64,000 bases of DNA from assembly GCA_017304945.1 (NCBI GenBank), contig JAFKLG010000058.1, positions 62,001 to 126,000 of the forward strand, read 5' to 3'. Position 1 is the stretch's first letter, and every line of letters starts with the position of its first letter. The position numbers and the translations under genes are program-made. The notes beneath the pieces are model-generated. The model had not been told where the DNA came from. It saw only the letters and a program-made list of their open reading frames with translations, and did not search any database. Of this stretch, positions 54,636-63,534 are shown in pieces. Origin of the DNA: Rhodospirillales bacterium. Its GTDB lineage: Bacteria > Pseudomonadota > Alphaproteobacteria > Acetobacterales > Acetobacteraceae.

Positions 54636-54823
54636 GGCGGGGGCTCCTCGGGCGTGACCGCGGTGGTCTCTTGGTCCGCGGCGGCGATGAAAACGACAGC
54701 ACGAGCCATGCAACTATGCGGCCAGCCGGATCAGAATGCCGCCGGCAGCGGCGCTCTCATCATATTCGGGCACTTGCGGTGACGACGGCCTTGGACCAGT
54801 TGGCGGCTCTCCGGCGCTCAACG

Positions 54824-55138
54824 CTAGCACCGGTGGATACTTCCAGGTTCGCCGCACCGGCGCCGCTCCTCTGCCGTATGGGCCAGCACCTGCGTGGGAT
54901 CGCGGCCGAACGGCAAAGTTCTGGCCAGGGCGACATCCATCCGCGACAGGCCAATATCGCACAGTAGCTCATCGCTCAGACCTTGCAGAATTCTTGTATC
55001 CCGACGGCGTTGCCACAGATAATATAATCTGGCAACGATCGTCACAGCCCGTCGCGTCGTGGTGGTCGAAATCGCACCGGCGGCGTTCCAGGCCGTCTGG
55101 CTCGGCGAAGAGTGCGACTGAAGTAGCGCGGTCGTCAT
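54824..55138 (-). CDS. DUF1127-domain small protein
   Basis: 104 residues. The DUF1127 core is clear in the C-terminal half: YYLWQRRRDTRILQGLSDEL then LCDIGLSRMDVALA. Such small proteins are common in alphaproteobacteria and some bind RNA or are tied to phosphate and carbon regulation; role here unknown. ATG 55138 has AAGGA at 8 bases. It is divergent from the AraC gene, and its presence excludes the long N-terminal extension of the AraC frame. Confidence 0.8.
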   Translation of the reverse strand: MTTALLQSHSSPSQTAWNAAGAISTTTTRRAVTIVARLYYLWQRRRDTRILQGLSDELLCDIGLSRMDVALARTLPFGRDPTQVLAHTAEERRRCGEPGSIHRC

Positions 55139-55329
55139 CGGGTGGGTTCCTTCCGTATCTGTCTGGACGGACATCGTCTTCAACCACGCCGATATGCCCC
55201 ACTGCCGCTTCCGTTGCTTGTCGCCAGTCACATCTGGCGTTATCGTTTTTTGCCTTTCCGGGAGCAGGGCCGATCAGTAGCGTCGGACAGCACGAAGCAG
55301 CTCGCCCAAGCGGCGGGGTTCGTCGGATC

Positions 55330-56766
55330 GTGGGTGGCTCACGGCTGCAGGTCGACCACGACCACAACGACGTAGAGTTCAACCTCGTGGTGCGCGGGTC
55401 GGGTCGCTATCTGATCGGCAATGCCGCCTATGAGCTGACGGCCGGCACGCTGGTCTGGCTGCTGCCTGGGCAGCGGCACCGGCTGATCCGTTCGCCGAAT
55501 CTGGAAATGTGGGTGGTCCGCGCACCGTTCGACGCCGGCGATGCTGCCTGGCTGACCAAGCTCGCAGAGCAACCATCCCGCATTCTGCCCGGTCACGACC
55601 TGCTCGACCTCGACCGTCTGCTGAGCCAGGTGGCGCAAGATACCGACGATCCGGAGGCGTACCGCGCTGGCCTTCGCTATGCCTTACTCCGGGCTCGGAA
55701 GGCCTGCCGCAGCACGTCCAGCGCCGACGGCCGTCCGCTGCACCCGGCGATCAGTCGCGCGCTCCTGATCATGCGGCAGGGCGACGCATCGCTCTCCCTT
55801 TCCGAACTTGCCCAGGCGGCCGGTATCGCAGCGCCCTATCTCAGCCGCCTGTTCATCGAGCACACCGGGCGCAACTTCATCGAATGGCGCAACCGGCTGC
55901 GGTTGGAGCGATTCCTGGAAGCCTACAAGCCCGGTGACAATCTGCTGGCGTCGGCGCTGTCCGCTGGATTCGGCAGTTATGCGCGGTTTCATCACGTCTT
56001 CGGCGAGACGATCGGCTGTGCTCCGAGCGAATGGCTTGAAGCAGCCGGACACACCGAAGCCGCTCGACACGAGGCGGTGCGCGACCTTGCGCGGGAGCAC
56101 GGTCACCTGGCGGCGATCGTGCATGGGAGCCGGCACGGTTGGACGCGACTGATGGGGATCGTTTCGCCTTCAATAGCCCTGGTGCTGGGAGGCGACTTTC
56201 TCACGCATGTCGCAAATACGGCGGAAGGCCCCAGCGTGATCGCCGACCCGCCGGTCTGGATCCTGGATGCCAGCCTGTCTGAGGCGGAGCGACAACGCCT
56301 GGTATCAGCCCTGGCCTCGCAAGGCCCGGCTCTGGCCGACGAGCTGAACGAGCTGATGCGCGCTGAGGACTTTGCTGGCTTGGCTCACGACGTGTTTCAG
56401 GCATACGAATTGAGGTCGGACCGTTTCGGCTGCGCGGTCGCGGCGTTCGTTGGGCTGCTTTGGATTCTCGCAAAGCGGGCGCCTGACCCGGGCCAGGACG
56501 CGATCGTCGCGCTGATCGGACAGGTCGAGACACTCCTGCGGCGCCGCCGGAACCCGATCGACCCGAGATTGCTGCAGGACGCGCATTCCGCACTGCTGTG
56601 CCATTTTGTGGTCGCCTACCAGGCGCTCCAGTCGGCGCGTGCCAGCGGCGACCCCCGCGCGCAGGATGACCTTGCCGAAGCGGCCAGCGCGTGCAGCAAG
56701 GCCGCGTTCGGAGAGGATGTCGCATTGATGGACCTGACGTCGCGCGGCATGCGTCGCAAGGGCTGA
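55330..56766 (+). CDS. AraC-family regulator with cupin sensor and long C-terminal extension
   Basis: About 478 residues if the GTG at 55330 is the start, the first plausible codon after the divergent DUF1127 gene; ribosome-binding site weak, so the N terminus is uncertain. The cupin sensor starts almost at once (DHDHNDVEFNLVVRGSG, LLPGQRHRL). The double helix-turn-helix follows (LSLSELAQAAGIAAPYLSRL, LLASALSAGFGSYARFHHVF). After it lie about 240 extra residues without a recognised domain, unusual for AraC proteins of about 300. Probably controls the neighbouring exporter-ligase genes. Confidence 0.83.
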   Translation: MGGSRLQVDHDHNDVEFNLVVRGSGRYLIGNAAYELTAGTLVWLLPGQRHRLIRSPNLEMWVVRAPFDAGDAAWLTKLAEQPSRILPGHDLLDLDRLLSQVAQDTDDPEAYRAGLRYALLRARKACRSTSSADGRPLHPAISRALLIMRQGDASLSLSELAQAAGIAAPYLSRLFIEHTGRNFIEWRNRLRLERFLEAYKPGDNLLASALSAGFGSYARFHHVFGETIGCAPSEWLEAAGHTEAARHEAVRDLAREHGHLAAIVHGSRHGWTRLMGIVSPSIALVLGGDFLTHVANTAEGPSVIADPPVWILDASLSEAERQRLVSALASQGPALADELNELMRAEDFAGLAHDVFQAYELRSDRFGCAVAAFVGLLWILAKRAPDPGQDAIVALIGQVETLLRRRRNPIDPRLLQDAHSALLCHFVVAYQALQSARASGDPRAQDDLAEAASACSKAAFGEDVALMDLTSRGMRRKG

Positions 56767-56965
56767 CGCCTACGCCGCGGGTCTCCCGGCTTTCGGTAAC
56801 AAGCTCCCTGCATTTCGGTGTTCCTCCTCTCGCGACGTGCCCCTTCGGGTGCCTGCGGGCCATCCGCTGTGGACGATCCGGGTGTGCCGGAATTGCGTAG
56901 CGGTTTGGCGCCGGCTCCACCCCTGGTCCCGTCCGGGCAACGCATGGCGGACGCCGGCGAGCCTG

Positions 56966-57592
56966 TCATGCGAAAGACAGGTTGATGGCCAGCAGTGATG
57001 CGACGAAGCACATGGCCGCTCCGGAAACCAGGTCGAAGAGCCACAGCCGCCGGCCACCGCGTGCGATTCTGGTCATGAGTTGTCCGCCACAGCCGTAAAG
57101 CACGTTGCCCGCCACGGCCATCACCACGACGATGCCCAGAAATCCCGCCTGCTGCGCAGGCTGATCGATGATCTTGAGGATGGCGGCAGGCACGAAGAGA
57201 AACTCCAGATAGCTGAGCGGGTTGACCCAGACGATTGGCAGCACGCGGGCCACGCAGGCCAGGGTGGTCTCTGTCTGACATGGATCGTTCGTCGCCTTTC
57301 GTGACGTGCCGGCCGCGCGGAACGATTGCAAGGCGAAGTAGAGCAGTACACCCACCGCGATCCAGGACAGCACCGTGCGGACCGTGGGATCGACGCCCTG
57401 CAGACTGGTCGCAAGCCAACCGGACGCCAAGACCAATGCTGCCTGGCTGGCTGAGATCAAAGTCACCACAAGCCCGACACGTCCGCGCGCCAGGCCTTCG
57501 CGCATCAGGGTGATGTTGTTGGGGCCGATGGAAAGGATTGAGGTCAGCCCGAGCGTCAACCCCACCTGAATGGCAGTCATATTGCCGGTCAT
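56966..57592 (-). CDS. LysE/ArgO-family amino acid exporter
   Basis: 208 residues, about six transmembrane helices. The family signature SIGPNNITLMREGLARGR is near the N terminus, with LPIVWVNPLSYLEFLFVPAA in the middle and FDLVSGAAMCFVASLLAINL at the end. GGAGG is optimally spaced for ATG 57592 rather than 57595. It is divergent from the ATP-grasp gene across 281 bases in which I see no other feature, and converges with the AraC gene. Likely exports a basic amino acid or a ligase product. Confidence 0.88.
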   Translation of the reverse strand: MTGNMTAIQVGLTLGLTSILSIGPNNITLMREGLARGRVGLVVTLISASQAALVLASGWLATSLQGVDPTVRTVLSWIAVGVLLYFALQSFRAAGTSRKATNDPCQTETTLACVARVLPIVWVNPLSYLEFLFVPAAILKIIDQPAQQAGFLGIVVVMAVAGNVLYGCGGQLMTRIARGGRRLWLFDLVSGAAMCFVASLLAINLSFA

Positions 57593-57873
57593 CATGTCCT
57601 CCGCTGAAGAGGCGCCGCGCAGGAGAAGGGTCGCGGTCGCTACACCGGCACCGTCACCGGCGAGGGAAGCTATGGACTGATGGATGCCCGCTGCTCATCT
57701 CATGGCTTGCCGTTTCTCTCGCGTTTCTTGCGATGACGCGCCAGGTTCAGCCACCCCACCGACGTCCGCAGGAATGACAAGATACGAGAGCAACGCCGCA
57801 AGCGACGGAATGCGATGCTACGGCCTGCTTGCTTCCATGGCGCATCACCTGACTGATCTCAGAGGAGGCTGCC

Positions 57874-59166
57874 GTGAAGAAATGTCCCCGGGTTCGCATC
57901 GTCATCGTCGATGGCTATTCCACCGGCCGTGAGCTGCTGCGTGAATTGCTGGAACGCGAGGTGGAGTGCTTCCATCTCCGCTCCTCGCGCGACCTGCCCG
58001 ACGCGGTGTCGGCCTGCTTCGACCCGCGTCCCTATGACGGCGACCTCGGCCATCTCGGTTCAGTCGCGCAAGCGGCTGAGGCGTTGCGGTCGCTGAACCC
58101 GGACTTGGTCGTCGCTGGCTCGGAATGGGGCGTCAGCTTCGCCGAACGCCTGGCAGCGCAGCTCGGGCTGCCGACGAACCGCCGCGAGACCACCGCGGCG
58201 CGGCGCGACAAGTTCGAGATGATCGAAGCGGTACGCCGCCGGAAACTCCTCGCCCCGCAGCAGGCCGCGATCGGCAACGTCGCGGAAGCCGTGGCTTGGG
58301 CCACCGCGCATGATACCTGGCCGGTCATCGTGAAGCCGCTGGACAGTGCGGGTTCCGACGGTGTCACCGCCTGTCGAAGCCTGCAGGAAGTTGCCGCCGC
58401 GGCCACACGCGAACTCGGGCGCCGCAACTTCATGGGGTGCGTCAACGACCGCGTGCTGCTGCAATCCTACCTTCCTGGCCCGCAGTTCATCGTCAACACC
58501 GTGAGCTGGGGTGGCGCACACTATGTGACCGACGTCTGGAGCATGACTGTCGGCCTGCGCGACGGATCCGTCGTGCCTGGCGGAATCCATCTCTGCGACC
58601 CTCAGGGGATGCGCACGCGGAGCCTGATTGCCTACACGCTCGAGACCATTGATGCGCTCGGGATCGAGAACGGCCCAGCGCACACCGAACTGAAGTGGAC
58701 GCCGGACGGACCGGCGCTAATCGAGACCGGCGCCCGGCTGATGGGTGCGGCCATGGATGAGCCCTCCTATACGGCAGCCGGCATGCGGACCCAGGCCAAG
58801 GTCTTCGCCGATGTCATCGCCGGTTGCGCACATGATCGCGCGGCCATCCTTGCCGAACGTCAGTTCCGGATGCGGCGCCACATGAGCAAGGTGCTGTTCA
58901 ACTTCGCGCAGGACGGGGTGATCGCGCATACGGCCGGCCTCGAGCGGCTGCGAAGTCTGCGATCCTTTCATGCGCACTATCGCGCCCTGCCTGCGGGCAG
59001 CAGGGTCTGGCGCACCTCCGACTGGCTGGCCTGCGGCGGCGTTATCTATCTGGTGCACGACGATGCCGGACAGATCGCCTCGGACATCGAGACCATCCGC
59101 TGCTGGGAACAGGCGGGCGCGCTCTACGCCGTCACACCCAGCCGCCCTCTGGCCCTGACGGCCTGA
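57874..59166 (+). CDS. ATP-grasp ligase (amino acid/peptide ligase type)
   Basis: 430 residues starting with GTG after an AGAGGAGG site. N-terminal Rossmann-like domain (RVRIVIVDGYSTGRELLREL), then the ATP-grasp core with VIVKPLDSAGSDGV near 151-164, the E-containing loop LLQSYLPGPQFIVNTVSWGG, and the metal-binding TELKWTPDGPALIETGARL. The IETGAR form is that of L-amino acid ligases and carboxylate-amine ligases. Product likely a dipeptide or modified amino acid. Flanked by exporter genes of two families, the downstream one in the same direction. Confidence 0.88.
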   Translation: MKKCPRVRIVIVDGYSTGRELLRELLEREVECFHLRSSRDLPDAVSACFDPRPYDGDLGHLGSVAQAAEALRSLNPDLVVAGSEWGVSFAERLAAQLGLPTNRRETTAARRDKFEMIEAVRRRKLLAPQQAAIGNVAEAVAWATAHDTWPVIVKPLDSAGSDGVTACRSLQEVAAAATRELGRRNFMGCVNDRVLLQSYLPGPQFIVNTVSWGGAHYVTDVWSMTVGLRDGSVVPGGIHLCDPQGMRTRSLIAYTLETIDALGIENGPAHTELKWTPDGPALIETGARLMGAAMDEPSYTAAGMRTQAKVFADVIAGCAHDRAAILAERQFRMRRHMSKVLFNFAQDGVIAHTAGLERLRSLRSFHAHYRALPAGSRVWRTSDWLACGGVIYLVHDDAGQIASDIETIRCWEQAGALYAVTPSRPLALTA

Positions 59167-59193
59167 CGCGACCCCTGGTCGGAGGAGTGCACG

Positions 59194-60129
59194 ATGCTTG
59201 TCCATCAGTTGATGATCGCCGCCGCCGTCACCCTGGAGTCGTTCGGCAAGGTGCTGTTCAACGTCTTCCTGGGTGGGGTGGGGCTCGCCGGCTTCATACT
59301 CGTCGGCTTCGGCCTGAGCGCAGCGGTGTTTCTCGCCTGGGCGAGGTTCCGGCTGCCGCGCAGCGGCCGCAGGTCGCTGCTGGTACTTAACCTCTCCACG
59401 GCCGTGAGCTTCGGCTGCTTCTTCTTCGCTCTGCAACATGCAGCGCCTGCGGTCGTCGCCTCGCTGGAAGTCGGAACCTCGATCGTCGCCGCCGTGATCC
59501 TCGTCTGGACGCACCAGCGATCCTCACTTTCGCCGCTGCGCATACTTGCCTGTCTCGGCATCGTCGGGGGCACGCTGCTGCTCTGCGCTGTTGAGATTGG
59601 GAAGCTGCCCGCGGAGGCGGGCCCGACGATGCTGATCCTCGCCTGCGTCGCAGGAGCGGTCTCCGGCGCGACGTCCACCTTCTCAGCACAGAGTTCGAAG
59701 GATCTCTCGCAAGCTGGCTGGAGCCCGACGCAGGTCCTCGCGCACCGGTTCCACCTCACCCTCTTGTTCGCTGGCGCCTGGCTTGGTCTCGGAAATGCGG
59801 ACGTCGCGCTGCCATCGGCGTCCGCCCTGCCGGCGATCGCGCTCGTGGCCGCGGTCGCCGTCATCGCCCCGCTGCTCCTGTTCCAGCTCGCACTGCGCCG
59901 CTGCGATACGCTTTCGGTGATGGTCTGCTGCGCGGTGCAGCCCCTTCTATCCTTCCTCGTCGCCATACCGTCGCCGAGCTTCATCTGGAACCAGATGACG
60001 CTGGTCGGGGTCATGGCGGTCACGGCGTTCCTGATGCTCGACGTGGCCGCGCAGCGGGGCATGGCGGGCTCGCGCAGATCGGAACCCGCCTATGCCAGGG
60101 CCGAACTCTCAGCAGCGTCCGGAGCGTAG
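59194..60129 (+). CDS. EamA/DMT-family transporter
   Basis: 311 residues with about ten transmembrane helices in two repeated halves. The first EamA half ends with SFGCFFFALQHAAPAVVASL and SIVAAVILVWTHQ; the second contains LFQLALRRCDTLSVMVCCAV and QPLLSFLVAIPS. GGAGGA precedes the ATG, 27 bases after the ligase stop, so it is co-transcribed. Likely exports the ligase product or its precursor amino acid. Confidence 0.9.
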   Translation: MLVHQLMIAAAVTLESFGKVLFNVFLGGVGLAGFILVGFGLSAAVFLAWARFRLPRSGRRSLLVLNLSTAVSFGCFFFALQHAAPAVVASLEVGTSIVAAVILVWTHQRSSLSPLRILACLGIVGGTLLLCAVEIGKLPAEAGPTMLILACVAGAVSGATSTFSAQSSKDLSQAGWSPTQVLAHRFHLTLLFAGAWLGLGNADVALPSASALPAIALVAAVAVIAPLLLFQLALRRCDTLSVMVCCAVQPLLSFLVAIPSPSFIWNQMTLVGVMAVTAFLMLDVAAQRGMAGSRRSEPAYARAELSAASGA

Positions 60130-60162
60130 GCCCATGGCGGAGACGGTCAGCGCTGCGAAGGC

Positions 60163-60366
60163 CGGTCCTGCGACGGGGCTGGCCGGCACACCAGCCTCGA
60201 GCTTACCGTGCCGGAGAACGTCTCGCTGCTGCGGCGGCCGCCCTGCTCGCCGGAGCTGAACCCGGTGGAATGGGTCTGGCTCTACCTACGCGAGCGGCAG
60301 CTCGTGCACCGGCTGCACACCGATGATGCCGCCGTCCTGGATGCCGCTTGTGCCGCCTACGGATAG
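60163..60366 (+). pseudogene. IS630-family transposase C-terminal fragment
   Basis: In-frame translation gives DGAGRHTSLELTVPEN, then RRPPCSPELNPVEWVWLYLR and a tail ending AACAAYG before a TAG. SPELNPVE with the last Glu of the DDE triad is diagnostic of IS630. Only about 68 codons remain; the N-terminal two thirds and the terminal inverted repeats are absent. It marks the junction between the exporter-ligase genes and the toxin-recombinase region. Confidence 0.85.
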
Positions 60367-60463
60367 CTCACCCCCGAACGGCGACGCTCTCTTTGCGACC
60401 ACCCGTGGCTCAGACAGGTCAGGGCATAGGGTCGGAGGTATCAGTCATGATGGGACCTTGGGT

Positions 60464-60482
60464 TGGCGGAGAGAGTGGGACT
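60464..60482. other. Possible tRNA-Ser 3'-end remnant/attachment-like site
   Basis: TGGCGGAGAGAGTGGGACT resembles the reverse complement of a tRNA-Ser 3' end (CCA plus acceptor stem). No complete tRNA is present. The first 14 bases recur at 15190. The rest of 60367-60570 shows no gene. Confidence 0.3.
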
Positions 60483-60570
60483 GAGCGACGAGACAGGTTA
60501 TGCAAGCATTTTCAGCGTGCTATCCATGGCACTCGGGCCGCCTTTGGACAAGCCCTCTGGACGAACCGGA

Positions 60571-61320
60571 CTAGCCGCCAAACATATCTGATTGCCCAGG
60601 ACGGCCGTGATCCGTTGAGGGTGCCCATTTAGCGGCGCGCGCTCTGCGCGCTTCCCGAATTGCTTCCCAATCGATCCCCATCCGCGCGACGTCGTCGTAT
60701 GCGTCTGCGAGCAACTGGAGCGAGGCGTCGACTTCGGTATCGGTGATCCCGGGCAGGTTCATCGTCGTCAATGAGCGCGCGACCCGTGTCTTACCACCCT
60801 GGTCACTGAAGTCGAATATCTCCAGAGACGCTCCGGCGAAGTGTCCATCCACCAGTGTCCGCCGGAGTAGAGCGGCCCACAGTGCCAGAGCCCAGTCGGA
60901 TGGATTGTAGCTGCGGCGGGGCTGAATGATCGCGAGGACTGGGCGCCCATTCTCTACGAAGTAGAAGTCGGCGCGCGCCTTGATCGCAAGGTCCCGGCGT
61001 ATAGCAAGCACCTGGGTCGGAGGTGGATCGTAGCAAGCGACCTGGCGATCGTGCCCCAGTCCCCAGGTCATTTCAATGACGGCCCAATTTGGGCCTTCTC
61101 CGGCCTTCCTGGCCCGTGCGGCTACAGCGTGCCGTAGGGCCGAGAGGGGCACCTTGTGCCCGAAAGCGGCGCCGGACAGCGCGCGCGCCGCGTTGTAGCC
61201 CCACGATGGAGGCGCCCCGACGAACGTCAGGTGATCCTTCATGGCACTCGCGGTGGCCGGTCTGGTCGGGCGGATCAGGCGCACGCACTCATGGGCGGGC
61301 GGCAACGCAGGCATTGTCAT
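60571..61320 (-). CDS. Unknown protein downstream of a Panacea antitoxin, candidate toxin
   Basis: 249 residues from ATG 61320 (alternatives at 61314 and 61242, the last beginning MKDHLTFVGAPPSW). Not recognised. Notable stretches are EMTWGLGHDRQVACY, ADFYFVENGRPVLAIIQPRR, SDWALALWAALLRRTL and a basic end EARRARAAKW. Soluble, no signal peptide. Its gene follows the SocA-like antitoxin gene by 39 bases on the same strand, the usual layout for Panacea-domain toxin-antitoxin pairs, whose toxins belong to many unrelated families. Confidence 0.7.
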   Translation of the reverse strand: MTMPALPPAHECVRLIRPTRPATASAMKDHLTFVGAPPSWGYNAARALSGAAFGHKVPLSALRHAVAARARKAGEGPNWAVIEMTWGLGHDRQVACYDPPPTQVLAIRRDLAIKARADFYFVENGRPVLAIIQPRRSYNPSDWALALWAALLRRTLVDGHFAGASLEIFDFSDQGGKTRVARSLTTMNLPGITDTEVDASLQLLADAYDDVARMGIDWEAIREARRARAAKWAPSTDHGRPGQSDMFGG

Positions 61321-61359
61321 CCAGCACTTTTACCATGGCGCATCGAGTCGCCACAAACA

Positions 61360-61869
61360 TCACGAACGGCCGGCGACCCCCATCGACGGTACGGTGCGGA
61401 AGTCCTCCAGGATGAGTGCGTCTGGGATTGTCATGCCAACGTTGATGCGCCCCGCAGGAGCATTCCAGACACGGTCCCACGCGCCGCCGCTCCGATGGGT
61501 CATCCGAGACAACGCGATCGCATCGAGGTGCCCGTAGCCGGCGAGAACGGCGCCTAAAAGCCGCTCGTCCTCGGCGGAAAACGGCTCTCTCGCCGGCGAC
61601 CAAACACGGTTGACCGGGTCGAATTTCTTGCCCCGGGACCGTATGGGCGCGCGCTGGGCCGCCTTGAATGCCTCCCAGACCGGCCGCAGCACCGGGCCGT
61701 GCTTCCAGGCAGCAAACGGCTGGTCGATCAGAGGGCCGCCGTGGGCCGCCAAGTGCCACCCGTGCGCGAAGTATAGGACCTTGTGGAGGCCCATGTGTGT
61801 GATCTGGAGGTCCCGCGCATCCGCTAGGTCGAGGAGCTTGTTCGCGGTGGCAAGGGCATCGTGTGGCAT
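61360..61869 (-). CDS. Panacea-domain (DUF4065, SocA-like) antitoxin
   Basis: 169 residues. The domain is recognised from ATANKLLDLADARDLQITHM, LHKVLYFAHGWHLA and PFAAWKHGPVLRPVWEAFK, the characteristic HGPV(V/L) motif of SocA-type proteins. In Caulobacter SocA presents toxin SocB for proteolysis; other Panacea proteins directly neutralise diverse toxins. First gene of a two-gene unit with the unknown protein at 60571-61320. The ribosome-binding site is weak. Confidence 0.87.
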   Translation of the reverse strand: MPHDALATANKLLDLADARDLQITHMGLHKVLYFAHGWHLAAHGGPLIDQPFAAWKHGPVLRPVWEAFKAAQRAPIRSRGKKFDPVNRVWSPAREPFSAEDERLLGAVLAGYGHLDAIALSRMTHRSGGAWDRVWNAPAGRINVGMTIPDALILEDFRTVPSMGVAGRS

Positions 61870-62301
61870 GGTCCGAAGCTAACCTCATGTCGAGGTCGGG
61901 TCGATGGAGGTGCGCGCCCCGCCCAGGACCCGCGGAGTCCCATCACGACCGGCGCCCCGGCCTCACGGCAATCCCTGGAAGGCCCCCCACCCCTCGAAAT
62001 TCCGGGCGGGTCCCTCCACCAACGCCAAGCCGTGGGAGGAACAACAACAGCCAACAAGCCGAAGGAACTCGAAAGCGATCTGACAGAACCCCCGCCCCCT
62101 CCAAGTTCCGCAGGGGCCCCCTCGCGATCCGGCGCGAGACCGGCGCGAGACCGGCGCTGCGACTGCGCGAGATCGACGCGACCAACATGCGGGCCCTCCT
62201 GTGCCCTCTCAGCAACGGCCAGGCCCCACCCTTACCGCCCCGTTGGCACCCGATGGCGGGGGTAGCGTTGCGTCTATCGGGGATAACCAGGACGCCGTGC
62301 C
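61870..62301. other. Intergenic region, no gene recognised
   Basis: 432 bases upstream of the antitoxin gene and of a small plus-strand gene. It is rich in short C-runs such as GGCCCCCCACCCCTCG and has only low-complexity frames. No operator, RNA or attachment site could be supported. Confidence 0.5.
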
Positions 62302-62487
62302 GTGCCGACCCGAGACGAACTCAAGAGCCGCGCCGCCAGATACCGCCGCATGATGTCGATGACGTCCAACCGGACGCTCAAGGATGCGCTGGAGGCCGAG
62401 GCAGACCGGCTCGATCGACAGGCTCAGACGGAGGCGGAGCAAGGCCCCTGCGAAGTCCAGGACAGGAAGGAGATCGACCGCGGTTGA
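62302..62487 (+). CDS. Small hypothetical protein
   Basis: 61 residues from GTG 62302. The pattern RDELKSRAARYRRMM with TLKDALEAEADRLDRQAQ resembles a family of short helical proteins common in alphaproteobacteria, usually annotated hypothetical. Highly charged, no membrane segment. Lies 107 bases before the recombinase gene. No function can be assigned. Confidence 0.55.
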   Translation: MPTRDELKSRAARYRRMMSMTSNRTLKDALEAEADRLDRQAQTEAEQGPCEVQDRKEIDRG

Positions 62488-62593
62488 GTGGTCGTCATGC
62501 GTCCGCGGAATCCCGGCGATTCCCTATTGGCATGCCTGTGGATCAATCCGCCTCCGTATATTCACCGACAACGCTCGATGACGGTGAAGCAAC

Positions 62594-63298
62594 ATGGATG
62601 GCAAGTTCGTCTCCTACCTCCGCGTGTCGACCGATCGCCAGGGCCGCAGCGGCCTCGGGCTGGAAGCTCAGCGCGAAGCGGTCTCGCGCTTCCTCAACGG
62701 GGGCTCCTGGCGCCTACTAGGCGAGTTCGTTGAGGTCGAGAGCGGCCGGGCGAACGAGCGGCCCCAACTCGCTGCGGCCCTCAACCAGTGCCGGCTTACG
62801 GGCGCCACGCTCGTTGTCGCCAAGCTGGACCGCCTGGCACGCAATGCGCGGTTCCTCCTATCCGTGGTCGAGGGCTCCGGAGAGGGCGGCGTGATCTTCT
62901 GCGACCTACCGCGGCTTCCCCCAGGTCCAGTGGGCAAGTTCATGGTGACCCAGATGGCAGCCGTGGCCGAGTTGGAGGCGGGCCTGATCGGGCAGCGGAC
63001 CAAGGATGCCTTGGCGGAGGCGCGTAGGCGCGGCGTGAAGCTGGGCGGCTACCGCGGGGGCCCCAAGGCAGACCACCGGCAGGCCACTGCGGCACGGCAG
63101 GAAGCGGCAGCCTCCAGAGCGGGGGCGCTGGGACCGCTGATCGGGAGGATGCGCGAGCAAGGGCTGTCTCTGCGGGAGATCGCTGCGGAACTCCAGAGGC
63201 AGGGCATACAGACCCCGCGGGATGGCGCTTGGACCGCCGCGGGGGTCAGGGCGATCCTGCTGCGTTCCTCGGGGGAGGCCCAAGCACCTGTTGCATAA
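62594..63298 (+). CDS. Serine recombinase (resolvase/invertase family)
   Basis: 234 residues. Resolvase catalytic domain: YLRVSTDRQGRSGLGLEAQR with nucleophile Ser12 and Arg10, ESGRANERPQL, and KLDRLARNARFL. A long helix, then a C-terminal helix-turn-helix in LSLREIAAELQRQGIQTPRD. Small size indicates a resolvase or invertase rather than a large phage integrase. It probably moves or resolves the local mobile DNA; its target site was not identified. Confidence 0.9.
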   Translation: MDGKFVSYLRVSTDRQGRSGLGLEAQREAVSRFLNGGSWRLLGEFVEVESGRANERPQLAAALNQCRLTGATLVVAKLDRLARNARFLLSVVEGSGEGGVIFCDLPRLPPGPVGKFMVTQMAAVAELEAGLIGQRTKDALAEARRRGVKLGGYRGGPKADHRQATAARQEAAASRAGALGPLIGRMREQGLSLREIAAELQRQGIQTPRDGAWTAAGVRAILLRSSGEAQAPVA

Positions 63299-63534
63299 AG
63301 GCGACACTACCCAGCGATCCGCCCGGCAAGAAATCGGGATGCGACTGCCAAAAGGTGCGCTTGGTGGCGAGTAGAGGGCGCAAGTCTCTGAAAGCTACCA
63401 AACTCCATCACTACGCATACTGATGTAATAACCAAAATATTTGCCTGAATATCCTGCTTGTGTCCTCGTGAGGCCGTGTGGTTATGCTTCGTGGCGCCCA
63501 GAGATCACTCTTGGTCCCCCGAGGAGAACCCACA

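Noticed and set aside
54736-55329. Long N-terminal extension of the AraC-family frame
   Set aside because: It would overlap the DUF1127 gene on the opposite strand, which has a good ribosome-binding site and recognised domain; the extension has no domain.
60464-60482. A complete tRNA-Ser gene
   Set aside because: Only about 18 bases resemble the 3' end; no D-, anticodon or T-arm is present.
60348-60632. 94-residue ORF after the IS630 remnant
   Set aside because: No ribosome-binding site or domain; overlaps the transposase remnant and the end of the candidate toxin gene.
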